DNA from: Heligmosomoides polygyrus polygyrus
Taxonomy: Eukaryota; Nematoda; Chromadorea; Rhabditida; Heligmosomidae
NCBI GenBank assembly: GCA_947396885.1
Contig: OX377202.1
Location: forward strand, 5,456,001-5,520,000
Length of the DNA stretch: 64,000 nt
Direction of reading: 5' to 3'
How positions within the stretch are numbered: the stretch's first letter is position 1; each line of letters opens with the position of its first letter. A program made the position numbers and the translations under genes. Of the stretch, positions 54,783-64,000 are shown piece by piece. The notes under the pieces were generated by a model. That model made no database searches and was not told where the DNA came from. It saw nothing but the letters and a program-made list of their open reading frames with translations.

Positions 54783-55868
54783 AGTCTGACAAGGAAAGCC
54801 CAAACTGGCCGTTGAGCTTTTGCAATACAATTTTTACAGGGTGTAGGGTCCCGTGTGGGGAGTCCAAAACCATAGTTGCCTTTTTTGGAATGCTCTTCTG
54901 TGGTCAAGAAAAGCGTGTGTGGATGCGTGAGCGTGAAGTTCATGACGCCCTGCTGCCACCCAGCGCATTGTGGACATTTGGCGTAGTGGTAGTGTTGTAG
55001 CCTCACAGGAGCGAGGTCGTGGGTTCGATTCCCCTTGTACTGGTGTTTTTGCATTTTGCGATTTATCGTCAGTGGGACTTTTTACTCCCACTTCCAACAC
55101 ATTTTTGAACAAAAACACGGTAACAAATGTCGTTTACATTCATCGAGCTCTACGAAAGTGAAAAGGTGAGAATTTTTGACTTCCACGTTGAACAGGTAAA
55201 AAGAAAACTGACGCCAGATTCATGATCAGCTCCCCCGAATAACCCCCACATGCAAAGCTTGGGCGATATTGGTGCTTGTGATCTAGCTAGGCTTCACACT
55301 TCAATGACGGCCTTTGTTTGATCATGAAGACCGAGGTGCAAAGCCTGCTCTAGGCCCAGGTTCGCGTGAAGGTGATGAGGTCAGAAGCACCAATATCGCC
55401 CAAACTTTGTGCATGGGGGTTATCTGGGGTGGATCACGAATCTAGCATCAGCTTTAGTCTTGCTTAACCTGGAAGTCAAAAATTCTCACCTTTCCACTTT
55501 CAAAGCTCGTTGAACGTAGACAACATTTGTTGCCGTGTTTTTGTTCAAAAATGTGTTGGATAAAGGGTTCCATTGACGATAAGTCGCAAAATGCAAAAAC
55601 ACCAGTACAGGATGGACTCGAACCTACGACCATGCTCCTGTGAGGCTGCAACACTACCACCACGCCAACCGACCGCATTTGTCCAGGAGGCAGCAGGGCG
55701 CCAAGAACTTCGCGCTCACGCGTCCACATGCTTTTCTTCGACCACAGAAGAGCATTCCGAAAAAAGTAACTATGATCTGGACTTCCCACACGGGACCCTT
55801 CATTCTGTAAAAATTGCATCGCAGAAGCTCACCGCCAGTTTGGAGGCTCTCCTTGTGAGGTCTAACTC
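54783..55868. mobile_element. Large inverted repeat with tRNA-like Pol III boxes in both arms
   Basis: Arms ~520 bp (54783-55300 and 55345-55868 inverted) with a ~45-bp spacer. Each arm holds an A-box-like TTGGCGTAGTGG (54977, +) or TTGGCGTGGTGG (minus arm) and a B box GGGTTCGATTCC / AGGTTCGAGTCC, then TGTACTGGTGTTTTTGC. Arms look roughly 80% alike. The tRNA portion is degenerate and does not fold as a functional tRNA. Confidence 0.75.
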
Positions 55869-56030
55869 ATTTACGTGTAGAGCATACTCTTGTATCTTTG
55901 AAAGGTGCAGTAGATTTCATCCCACCTTGTTCTTCTACTTTTCGACGTAAAGCAACGTGTCGACTTCTATGCTATTAGTGGGCTGTGTTGAGCGACTGTG
56001 TTTTTCTCTGATGTTTACCTTATTTAGCGT

Positions 56031-59000
56031 TCCACGTGGTGCCATGTCCGTTCCTCCACGTGGTGCCACTGGAAACTGCTCGCTTTGTGAGCTAAGCTAA
56101 GCACGGACACTCGAATGCAGGCGACAGGCCCTTGTGACAGGCCGGCCTACGAAGACCCATGTCACATCACATGGTGTATGAATAGTCATGTTTTTCGAGA
56201 TTGTGCTACGGCGTCCGCGGGAACCGACGCGCACTCGCAGAGCCCGGCGAGAGTGGAAAGTATGCGAGGGTCCCTGGTGCGAGGACGGCATCGGGGGGCA
56301 ACTGAGCTAGTCCGAAAGTCCCGTAACGTAGGCAGGACCCGCGTAGCAACGCTGAATGTGGGTACGTTAACGGGCCGCTCGTGCGAGTTGGTTGAAGCAC
56401 TGGAGCGAAGAAGAGTTGATTTCTGTGCGGTGCAGGAGACGAGGTGGTCCTGCAGCAAGTCAAGGGACATAGGACGTGGCTTCAAGGCCGTTCTATGTGG
56501 AAGTCCCAGGACCACCAGTGGTGTCGGAATAATCGTCTCCGAACGATTTCGTGACTCGATTGTAAGCGTCGAACGCTATGACGATCGGTTGATGAAGATC
56601 GTTGTCGCCGCGAAGGAGCGACTCTATCACTTCTTCTCTGCGTATGCTCCGCAGAGTGGCTGCTCCGATCAAGCCAAGGAAGAGTTTTGGAGCCTGCTTG
56701 ATGAGAAGACAGCAGAGGTACCGCCGAAAGATGTCATCATAGTCGCTGGTGACCTTAATGGGCACGTAGGTGCTGCGAAGGACGGGTACAGCTGTCATGG
56801 TGGTTTCGGATACGGGTCTCGTAACGCCGATGGTGAGCGCATTCTTGAGTATGCGGAATCGCATAATCTCACCATTGTGAACACCGTTTTCCGAAAACGC
56901 GACTCCCACCTCATCTCATACTATAGTGGGAGCTCCAAGTCTCAGATAGACTTTGTCCTTGTCAAGGATCGCGACCGAAGCATTGTCACAGACGCGAAGA
57001 TCGTGCCGTATGAGACGGTCGCCCCACAGCATCGACCGCTAGTCTGCACCTTTAAGATCACCCCTCCGAGGATGCAGCAAGTTGAGCGATGCGGTGCTGC
57101 GAGAATCAAGTGGTGGCGAATGAAAGAGAAGGAAGCAGCTGTGATTTCCCGCGTACGGTTACCGACAGTCACGACTGTCGACGAAACTTGGAAGAAAGCA
57201 ACCGACGCGATACGCCAAGCTGCAAGGTTGGAACTCGGCATAACGAAGCCTGGGCGACGCAAGGTCGATAAGCAGACATGGCTGTGGACGGACGATGTGA
57301 AGGCAAAGGTTAGAGAGAAGAAGTCGCTCTATCACGTGTTTCTCAGCGATAAGACGGCCGACAACTGGCAGAAGTATCAGAAGGCGAAGAAGGCTGCAAA
57401 GAAAGCCGTGGCTGTTGCGAAAGCCACTCATTATAGTGATGTCAACGAAAGGCTCGAGTCACGCGATGGTGAGCGGTATTTGTACCGACTTGCTAAGACC
57501 CGCCATCGCCAAACCGAGGACATTGAAAAGTTTGTTGGCATCAATGATGAGAGCGGCCATCTTCTGACAGACCGCAAAAAGGCGCTGAAGCGATGGCGTG
57601 ATTACTTCGAGGAAGTTTCCACCATGGAATTTCCTCACCCGGCCATCCCTTCTGTGGCTTCTGTTCACGGTCCCGTACACAAGATCACCGTGGAGGAAAC
57701 GGAAGCGGCTCTAAAGAAGATGAAGCCATGCAAGGCGACAGGACCGGATGATCTGGCAGCCGATGTTTGGAAGTCGAAGCTCTGGTATCCTGCTGAGTGG
57801 TTGGCTGAGTTCTTCAACCAGGTAGTAAAGGAGAAGAAAGTACCGGAGTGTTGGCACAACAGTACGACGATTCCGATTTGGAAGAAGAAGGGCAGTCCTG
57901 CAGACTGCTCCAATTATCGTCCGATTCGCTTGCTTTCGCACAGCATGAAGATCTTCGAGCGAATCCTCGACAGACGAATTCGTGAAATCGTCAAGCTCTC
58001 CGACAACCAGTGCGGTTTTGTGTCTGGTTGTGGGACCATTGATGCTATACACGCCGCCCGCCTCCTGGTAGAGAAGCATCGTGAGAAACAGAAGCCGGTG
58101 CATATCGCCTTTCTCGACCTGGAGAAGGCCTTCGACCGCGTACCGCGTGAGGTTATATGGTACGCCTTGCGACAACACAACGTATTTGAGGAACTTATAG
58201 AGTGGGTGCGGATACTCTACTCTTGCCCAAAGAGTAGAGTGCAAGCTGCAGCTGGAACCTCAATGGAGTTTCCCATCTCTGTTGGGGTGCACCAAGGTTC
58301 TGTGCTTTCTCCACTCCTCTTTGTTGTCGTCATGGATGCCATTACGCGAGATCTTCAGAAGCCTGTCCCATGGACATTGCTCTATGCTGATGACGTGATG
58401 CTCGCTTGCGAAGATAAAGATGATCTCGAGCGGCAGGTGCAAGCTTGGTGCGACCGCCTGGCAATGTTCGGACTCAAATTGAACGTCAAGAAGACCGAGT
58501 ACCTAACGACTGACGTAAACGAGTCCGGCTCCATTAAGATTAACGGTACTGAGCTTGCACGCACTTCGGTGTTTAAGTACCTCGGATCAGCAATAGCGTC
58601 TGACGGCGGTCTGACGGTTGAAGTGAACTCACGCGTGAGTGCAGCTTGGTCCAAGTGGCGTTCGCTGACTGGTGTGCTCTGCGATAGGAAGATACCAGAG
58701 CACCTGAAGTCAAAGATCTACAGAACAGTCATCCGGCCAGTAGCGATGTACGGTGCTGAGTGTTGGCCTGCGACCAAGGAGGTTGAAACGCGCCTCAGCG
58801 TCATGGAGACGAAGATGCTGCGCTGGACGGCTGGAGTCTCCCGCATGGACCGCATCAGAAATGATGCTATTCGGCAGAAGTTCGGTGTCGCGCCGATAGC
58901 GGCCAAGATGCGCGAAGCTCGCTTACGATGGTACGGCCACGTTCTGCGTGGAAAGGAAGACAGCGTCCGCAAGATAGGCCTTGGGTTGGAAGTGTCAGGA

Positions 59001-59175
59001 AAGCGGCCTAGAGGACGCCCAAAGCAGCGTTGGTCGGATACGTTACACATGGACATGAAAGTAACTGGCGTCCACCCTGATCAAGCGCATGACCGGGAAA
59101 GGTGGCGTCATGACACCAGAAGAGCGGACCCCGCGACGAAGCGGGACAAACGCTGAAGAAGAAGAAGAAGAAGAA
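56031..59175 (+). mobile_element. Full-length RTE-type LINE retrotransposon
   Basis: A non-LTR element bounded by a perfect 18-bp target duplication, GTTTACCTTATTTAGCGT, at 56013-56030 and 59176-59193. The 84-bp 5' leader has two partial copies of TCCACGTGGTGCCA. The single long ORF is intact, and the element ends in an (AAG)n tail starting a few bases before the stop codon. Simple-repeat tails instead of poly(A), one ORF and an almost absent 3' UTR are typical of the RTE clade. The intact frame and perfect duplication point to recent insertion. Confidence 0.9.
56115..59156 (+). CDS. RTE LINE polyprotein: AP endonuclease + reverse transcriptase
   Basis: 1013 residues with no frameshift or stop. 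A variable N-terminus of ~75 residues precedes an APE-type endonuclease (RVATLNVGTLTGR near residue 76, the metal-binding glutamate in VQETRWS near 108, AGDLNGHVG near 215, the IDFVLV strand, and HRPLV with the catalytic His). The reverse transcriptase follows, with KATGPDD, YRPIRLLS, FLDLEKAFDRVP (~665), GVHQGSVLSP and the catalytic LYADDVML (~756). The C-terminal region has the RWYGHVLR and RPRGRPKQRWSD motifs found after the RT domain in RTE and related LINEs. It would nick target DNA and prime reverse transcription of its own RNA. The ATG at 56115 opens the frame. All visible catalytic residues are present, so the copy may still be active. Confidence 0.9.
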   Translation: MQATGPCDRPAYEDPCHITWCMNSHVFRDCATASAGTDAHSQSPARVESMRGSLVRGRHRGATELVRKSRNVGRTRVATLNVGTLTGRSCELVEALERRRVDFCAVQETRWSCSKSRDIGRGFKAVLCGSPRTTSGVGIIVSERFRDSIVSVERYDDRLMKIVVAAKERLYHFFSAYAPQSGCSDQAKEEFWSLLDEKTAEVPPKDVIIVAGDLNGHVGAAKDGYSCHGGFGYGSRNADGERILEYAESHNLTIVNTVFRKRDSHLISYYSGSSKSQIDFVLVKDRDRSIVTDAKIVPYETVAPQHRPLVCTFKITPPRMQQVERCGAARIKWWRMKEKEAAVISRVRLPTVTTVDETWKKATDAIRQAARLELGITKPGRRKVDKQTWLWTDDVKAKVREKKSLYHVFLSDKTADNWQKYQKAKKAAKKAVAVAKATHYSDVNERLESRDGERYLYRLAKTRHRQTEDIEKFVGINDESGHLLTDRKKALKRWRDYFEEVSTMEFPHPAIPSVASVHGPVHKITVEETEAALKKMKPCKATGPDDLAADVWKSKLWYPAEWLAEFFNQVVKEKKVPECWHNSTTIPIWKKKGSPADCSNYRPIRLLSHSMKIFERILDRRIREIVKLSDNQCGFVSGCGTIDAIHAARLLVEKHREKQKPVHIAFLDLEKAFDRVPREVIWYALRQHNVFEELIEWVRILYSCPKSRVQAAAGTSMEFPISVGVHQGSVLSPLLFVVVMDAITRDLQKPVPWTLLYADDVMLACEDKDDLERQVQAWCDRLAMFGLKLNVKKTEYLTTDVNESGSIKINGTELARTSVFKYLGSAIASDGGLTVEVNSRVSAAWSKWRSLTGVLCDRKIPEHLKSKIYRTVIRPVAMYGAECWPATKEVETRLSVMETKMLRWTAGVSRMDRIRNDAIRQKFGVAPIAAKMREARLRWYGHVLRGKEDSVRKIGLGLEVSGKRPRGRPKQRWSDTLHMDMKVTGVHPDQAHDRERWRHDTRRADPATKRDKR

Positions 59176-59309
59176 GTTTACCTTATTTAGCGTATTGGAT
59201 AAATAAATAAACAAAAATTTTGTACCACAACTACCATCTAATTCCACTCGCCTAAAACACCTGCTCCAAGTGATCCTCTTCATAGGTGACACAAGATTTC
59301 ATTATGCGT

Positions 59310-59475
59310 GAAGGAGGCTATCATTGAAGAGGTGCGGACAAAATGTCAGTTGCTTAAGTGGTCGCGAAGTTCAACGGGAAATGTCCCGAATCAACGGTCA
59401 GAACAATTCTCAAAGACAAGGAGAAGATTATCAAGGCAGTAAATGCAGAAGCAGAAAGGAAAGAGCGACTAGGAT
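59310..59475 (+). pseudogene. Possible pogo/Tigger-type DNA-binding domain fragment
   Basis: One short frame reads VAKFNGKCPESTVRTILKDK then EKIIKAVNAEAERK, resembling the psq/CENP-B N-terminal helix-turn-helix of Tigger-like transposases. A stop and a shift lie just upstream, and nothing of the DDE domain follows. Short match, so tentative. Confidence 0.4.
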
Positions 59476-60489
59476 GATCGTAAAACGTTGAGAGGCGGGT
59501 GGAGTTCGTTTGCGTCGGTTCGAAGTCAAAATATGTATTTTCGACGAAATTTTTTACTGATGCTTATTGTGAGCATGTATTATATCTGAAGATAAGATAT
59601 CATTGTTTTCTAACGTTGTTCTAAGTCTACGAGCTGTCTATGATTATTTCATCGATATATAGCCAAAGCGTTTTTCAAATTTTAGCATAAAAAGGTGTAA
59701 AAAGGGCCAGCACCGGTTGCGAGTTTTTTACGACATGAAATTTCTACGGCGTCTTCAAACGCCTTGCACAGGGAATACATTTTATAAGAAAAAATCGGCA
59801 AAAAATCGATTGTCTATTGGCGTAGATCCTACTCAGTAAGGTTGGATTCCTGTCTGGCGCGTTGAAACATCGCTTTTTAGAACAAACAATAAAACAAAAC
59901 ATTGAAACAAAATGTAATCAAAACTTTGTTTTTGAAACATACGTTTCAAAAACATAGTTTTGATTAAAATGGAACATCGTCGTAACAACTTTACAATCAG
60001 TAGCCATTTGAGGCTTAAAGAAAATAACATGAATGAAAAATCACCATAGAAAAGGCAGCAGTCATGTGGCTTTCGCTCTCGTTTCTTGAAATATAGAATA
60101 GTGCATTCTAAACAAATACACTGCGTAGCATAATTGTGCTAGATTATATTCTACTAGTCGAATATTCGTTATCTCGGCCGCACTGACGGCTTTTCAACGG
60201 CTTCGCTGAGGTAATAACTTCTCATCATTGCCACCTGTGCCATGGTTTCCTCAGGAAGAACATCTTAACTACGTCGATTGGGGCAAGTTAGAAAAAAAAT
60301 CGAAAAAATGAACGACATCCACACAAAATCGATAATTTGATCAATATCGATTGATGGCGATCGATACTTCAAAACTAACATAGATTCGTGTTCAGCGACC
60401 TCTATTCCCGCAGGGCTAAAGTTTCGGGCCGCTATTGATCGCCATCAATCGTCGAGTATCCCCAATACGTCCTTCCCCCGAAATTGATT
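59476..60489. other. Unassigned AT-rich sequence
   Basis: A small palindrome CAAAACTTTGTTTTTGAAACATA / TATGTTTCAAAAACATAGTTTTG at ~59920-59965. No coding signal. Confidence 0.45.
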
Positions 60490-60715
60490 ACTCCTACTCT
60501 ATTCGAAAATCGAATAATTTTATTCGAATATTGAATAACCTTCATATCTACAAGCCCAGACCTTGATTCGAACAAATTACTGGTCTATTCGAATTATTCG
60601 AATAAACGAAGAATGGGCTTATTAGATTTTCAATCATTCGAAAAAAAACTAATGAGCGAATAAATTTGTTGGTTCATCGCTCGAAAACTCTCGACGTCGA
60701 ATTTAAATTTCTCAA
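60490..60715. repeat. AT-rich TTCGAAT-palindrome repeat, copy 2
   Basis: ATTCGAAAATCGAATAATTT, CTATTCGAATTATTCGAAT, then GAGCGAATAAATTTGTTGGTTC, as in 32405-32700. Confidence 0.6.
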
Positions 60716-60761
60716 ATGCTTAACTATGCTACGTAGTACAGGGCTACAAGGATGAAATTAA

Positions 60762-62001
60762 CCAGGAAAGGGTCTCAGGCGTAGGTCTGAAGGGGGAAAT
60801 GGATAGTACTGCGAGAATCTCCACCCTTCATGTAGTAGAAAGACATGTTTCGTTTTTGCTGAGTCGTTGAACCCAAAGAGCTACGAGTCCTCGAAATTGG
60901 GGGTACAGTAGCACACCGTCAGCACGTGCCCACGTGCATGCGTGCGCGCGCTGTTGTATAGGACGCGGCGAAGGGCACAGCGGCAAGCGAGTCGGTGGCT
61001 CAGCGGGGTTGGGGCTACCTGCAGGTACTGGGCCAGATGTTCGACTCCCGTGCTAGCCAGTATTTTTGCATTTTTTCATGATTGCCGCCTTCTTTACCAG
61101 TTTGCTTCCTATACATCTCCTACATATTTATTTCACTCTAAATTGTCGAATAAGGATCAGATTCGTACTCAACGCGAGGTTTGGGCAAAAAACGGTGACC
61201 ATGACCTTACCATTAACCACATCTACCTACTGTAATTTAACATACTCCGGGTAATACGGAAAACGAATGCCAGATTCGTGATCACCATCCCAAATAACCC
61301 CCTGGGAAAACTTTGGGGAAGTCGGTGATTATGACTTCGACGGCCCTAGTCACCCGTACCTACCGTACGTAACCTACGTGATCGGCCGAAAATTGAAAAA
61401 CGGATGTCAGATTCGTGATCAGCACTTCAAATAACCTCCTGGGTAAGGTTTGGGCGAAGTCGGTGATTATGACCTCGACATCTCCATTCACCCGTACCTG
61501 CTGTAACCCGTGCCTGTTGTAAGGTCATTGTTTAACATCCGCTGAAAAACACAAAACATTTTTTAATTCAGAAACTGTGAAAAGTGAGTGAAGCACAGCT
61601 CACAGAAACCTTTATTTGGCAATTTAGAGTGAAATAAATGTGTAGGCGATGTGTAGGAAGTAAGCTGATTTAGACTGCCGTAAGGCACGACTTTCACGAC
61701 TCCAGAGGTCGAGGAGAGCTTGAAAAAATTTTTCCCAAGCCTCGCCCAGGGGGGGGGGCGGTTATTTAGGGTGCTAATCACGAATCTGACATCCGTTTTG
61801 CAAATATCGGTCGATTACGGTAGGTTATAGTGGGTAAAGGTGACGGTGCAATACTGTACCCCCAATTTCGAGGATCCGTAGCTCTTTGGGTTCAAGGATT
61901 CAACAAAAACGAAACACGTTTTTCTACTATATGAAGGGTGGAGATTCTCACAGTACTATCCATTTCCCCCATTCAGACCTACGCCTGAGACCCTTCCCTG
62001 G
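60762..62001. mobile_element. Inverted-repeat element with ~150-bp arms
   Basis: CCAGGAAAGGGTCTCAGGCG at the left and CGCCTGAGACCCTTCCCTGG at the right; arms share CCACCCTTCATGTAGTAGAA and CCTCGAAATTGGGGGTACAG. A further right-end copy is at 7515-7680 and a fragment at ~35805-35850. Confidence 0.65.
60985..61120 (+). repeat. tRNA-derived SINE-like repeat
   Basis: GTCGGTGGCTCAGCGGGGTT, then CAGATGTTCGACTCCCGTGC and TTTTTCATGATTGCCGCCTTC. Lies inside the inverted-repeat element 60762-62001. Confidence 0.6.
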
Positions 62002-62289
62002 TAAGGATGCATAGTCTCCTAGCGGTGGAACTTAGCAATCCGCCCTAAGTCGACGTGCTTTCCTCGGTCTGCTATCTGAACAAAGCTACGAGTCAGCAGC
62101 GAGACTCGAAGCAGGGCATTATTATATGCTGGGCACAAACCATGAAAAGCTGTCAGAATGGAGGAATTCAGAAGATTCTCATTGATTCAAGACGCCAAAA
62201 CATTTATCAGTTTGAGCATGAAGAGAAATAAGCGATGAACTCTACTAAGTATAGCGATCTGCGGATCGGATGCTGTGACTCACACCAGG

Positions 62290-62475
62290 AGCCAGATTCA
62301 TCAACCGCTTACCGGCCGGCAACGGTGAAAAGTACCGCCAAGCCTACTGATACCGGGATTCATCAACATGTGGTGAGTGAATTTGGGATCAAACTCTCTG
62401 TGTCGGTTACTAAGTATGCCGGTATGATGAACCCGCCGTGAGATGATGCCGGCGGTATTGTTGATGAATCTGGCC
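62290..62475. mobile_element. CCWGG-target MITE, GCTTACCGG subfamily
   Basis: AGCCAGATTCATCAACCGCT at the left, GATGAATCTGGCC at the right, flanks CCAGG / CCAGA. Confidence 0.75.
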
Positions 62476-62999
62476 CCAGAAGGACCTAATGCTAGTAGAA
62501 ATAGGGGTCTAGCATCAGAATATGTTGCTAATAACGTTGCTCAAAAGAGTTGTCGAAAGCAAAATTACGCAATAGAAAGAACAGAGCCAGCTCGTGCTCG
62601 CAGTCTGGAACTTATCGGTTTTCATCGCTCACCCGCAAGATAAGGCAAATCAATTCCGCGACATGTATTACGGCCCATTGTTTGTTGAAACCAAACGAGG
62701 ACAGCCTATTTCCGTGGCTGCACATCGATAAAGTATTATTGAACTGTCCATCAACATTACAAACGCCTTTTTCTAGGCTGACGTGGTGGCGATTTTCGCC
62801 TCATTCGGAGCCTGGAAGAGTCGGAAACATTCACAACACTACTTGCCCAAACATCGTTTCATCGTGCAGAATACTTTTCTTAAGGAAAAATGAGACGAGA
62901 TCAGACACGAGAGTTGCAAAGGACGACTAACCTGACAGGTGGTTGCCGTAAAGGACCACCGTTCACCTATCTGGAGGTAACGTGGGTGAGTGAACATCA
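62476..62999. other. Unassigned sequence
   Basis: A 126-codon + frame (62550-62930) has no recognisable motif or splice context; not called. Confidence 0.4.
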
Positions 63000-63160
63000 G
63001 TCTCCGAGACCACCCGACTTATATACCCCTGTAAGAGAGATCGGGTGGTGAATCACTGCAGAATTCAATGAAGGGTGCCAGTTCTTGCGTTATTGCTAGA
63101 CGTCTTCCTTTCGGTTGATTCGATCTGACCTATAAGGGTATATAAGTCGGGCCGTCCCAG
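63000..63160. repeat. Inverted repeat CCCGACTTATATACCC
   Basis: CACCCGACTTATATACCCCT at ~63012 mirrors AGGGTATATAAGTCGGGCC at ~63137. A short MITE-like hairpin. TATATAAG resembles a TATA box, but no transcript can be argued. Confidence 0.5.
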
Positions 63161-63469
63161 GGGCCCATCCTACTCCACAACAACACTCGGCCTCATTTTT
63201 CGAAAGTCACCTAGCAGAGACTAATGTTGAGGTTTTCATCCTCCTTATTACCCAAACCTTTCCCTAGCATTTTTTCCGAGCTCTCGATGCAAACCGACGA
63301 CCGCAACAGATCAGCTTACCTTCGCCTTCAGCCCTCCGAAAGATATTCGATTCCTGTGAGCCATTATAGATGTTTACTGTAGAGGGATAAGGTTGAAGAA
63401 GCTGTGCTGAATGGAATGGTTTTTATTTTGTAAGCAAAGTTGTACATGAGCCGAGTTTTTTTCGTCGAA

Positions 63470-63615
63470 AACGTCGAAAATTAGATGGGCCGGCCACGTA
63501 ATGCGTTTCGCAGACATCCGCTGGACGAGAGCCGTCACCGACTGGATTCCGCGAGATGTCAAGGGAACATCTGTGCATCCACCAACATGTTGGTCGGACT
63601 TCTTAAATGTCTAGC
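63470..63615 (+). pseudogene. LINE C-terminal fragment
   Basis: Frame reads KIRWAGHVMRFADIRWTRAV then TDWIPRDVKGTS and WSDFL before TAG. This is the zinc-knuckle-like C-terminal motif of LINE polyproteins (compare RWYGHVLR...RWSD in the intact element at 56115-59156). It belongs to a different subfamily and lacks everything upstream. Confidence 0.65.
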
Positions 63616-64000
63616 TCGGAATAGCGAATGATTTGCCGATCTGTAGTCAATAAATTTATTATATATTTTGCTTATTCAAGTTACACTCTTAAGGAGAAAA
63701 TTATTTATTTATTTATGCATTTGTTTAATAGGCTGCATAAGGAAGGCATCAGAAAAAGATACACAACCTCCTAACACCAGAAAAATTATGACATAGAAGT
63801 CGATACTTGACGTTTCGTAGGAAAGAAGAGGAACAGGAAGGAATTAATCCTACATCATTTCTCAATGGCATGATTATAGAGACTGCGCTACAAGTCAATG
63901 AGCTAGACCTTAGACTCGGCCTCGTTTTGTAGTGGTATAGGATATTTACACCAGATCAGATACGTCACATGGGACAAGTTGCCAAGAATTAGGTGGGCCG

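Noticed and set aside
54970..55050. tRNA gene
   Set aside because: A and B boxes are present, but the acceptor and anticodon stems do not pair and the sequence is repeated inside a dispersed inverted repeat, so it is SINE-like.
57711..58244. 177-codon minus-strand frame within the LINE
   Set aside because: Antisense shadow of the reverse transcriptase domain.

Overview
This window is eukaryotic and almost certainly nematode. Compact multi-exon genes have 53-66 bp introns with GTAAGT/GTGAGT donors and TTTCAG-type acceptors, and 3' UTRs are very short. Mobile elements dominate: mariner/Tc1 relics, an intact RTE-type LINE, a PAT-like tyrosine-recombinase retrotransposon, tRNA-derived SINEs and many hairpin MITEs. 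A strongylid or other Rhabditina worm fits best, but I cannot name the species. I see no rRNA operon, no canonical tRNA gene, no CRISPR and no prokaryotic operon structure.

Two host genes could be built exon by exon, with every splice phase closing. (1) On the + strand, 29814-43627 encodes a 280-residue mitochondrial small-subunit ribosomal protein of the mS38/AURKAIP1 (COX24 C-terminal) family in six exons. Its last introns are swollen to 4.4 and 7.2 kb by transposons. (2) On the - strand, 54239-48876 encodes a 412-residue single-pass type II membrane protein in five exons. It has a cysteine- and N-glycosylation-site-rich outer part and I do not recognise the family. Its introns hold a 1.1-kb TCTG microsatellite, a mariner, a MITE and a minisatellite. 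Weaker coding candidates lie at 22872-23198 (+, possible secreted peptide) and 25009-24468 (-, low-complexity protein).

Layout. 1-29.8 kb: transposon relics (mariners at 4571-6971, 7994-9018, 16845-18159; Tc1-like relics at 15000-15990 and 18450-19330), an hAT-like MITE at 342-737 and again at 19475-19959, many CpG-rich hairpin MITEs, and a three-level nest at 25835-27666. 29.8-43.6 kb: the mS38 gene, whose intron 5 carries a 4.59-kb PAT-like element inserted into a third hAT-like MITE. 43.6-48.8 kb: a dense cluster of nested MITEs. 48.9-54.2 kb: the membrane-protein gene. 54.3-55.9 kb: a perfect 25-bp hairpin, then a large inverted repeat whose arms carry tRNA-like Pol III boxes. 56.03-59.18 kb: full-length RTE LINE with an 18-bp target duplication. 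59.2-64 kb: more relics, an AT-rich repeat, an inverted-repeat element, and the C-terminus of another LINE.

The most informative feature is that insertions sit inside other repeats whose coding frame, other arm or sister copy gives the empty site. That lets target-site duplications be read directly: 8 bp (hAT-like), 3 bp mostly TTA/TAA (Harbinger-like hairpins), a 5-bp CCWGG class I cannot assign to a superfamily, and none for the PAT-like element.
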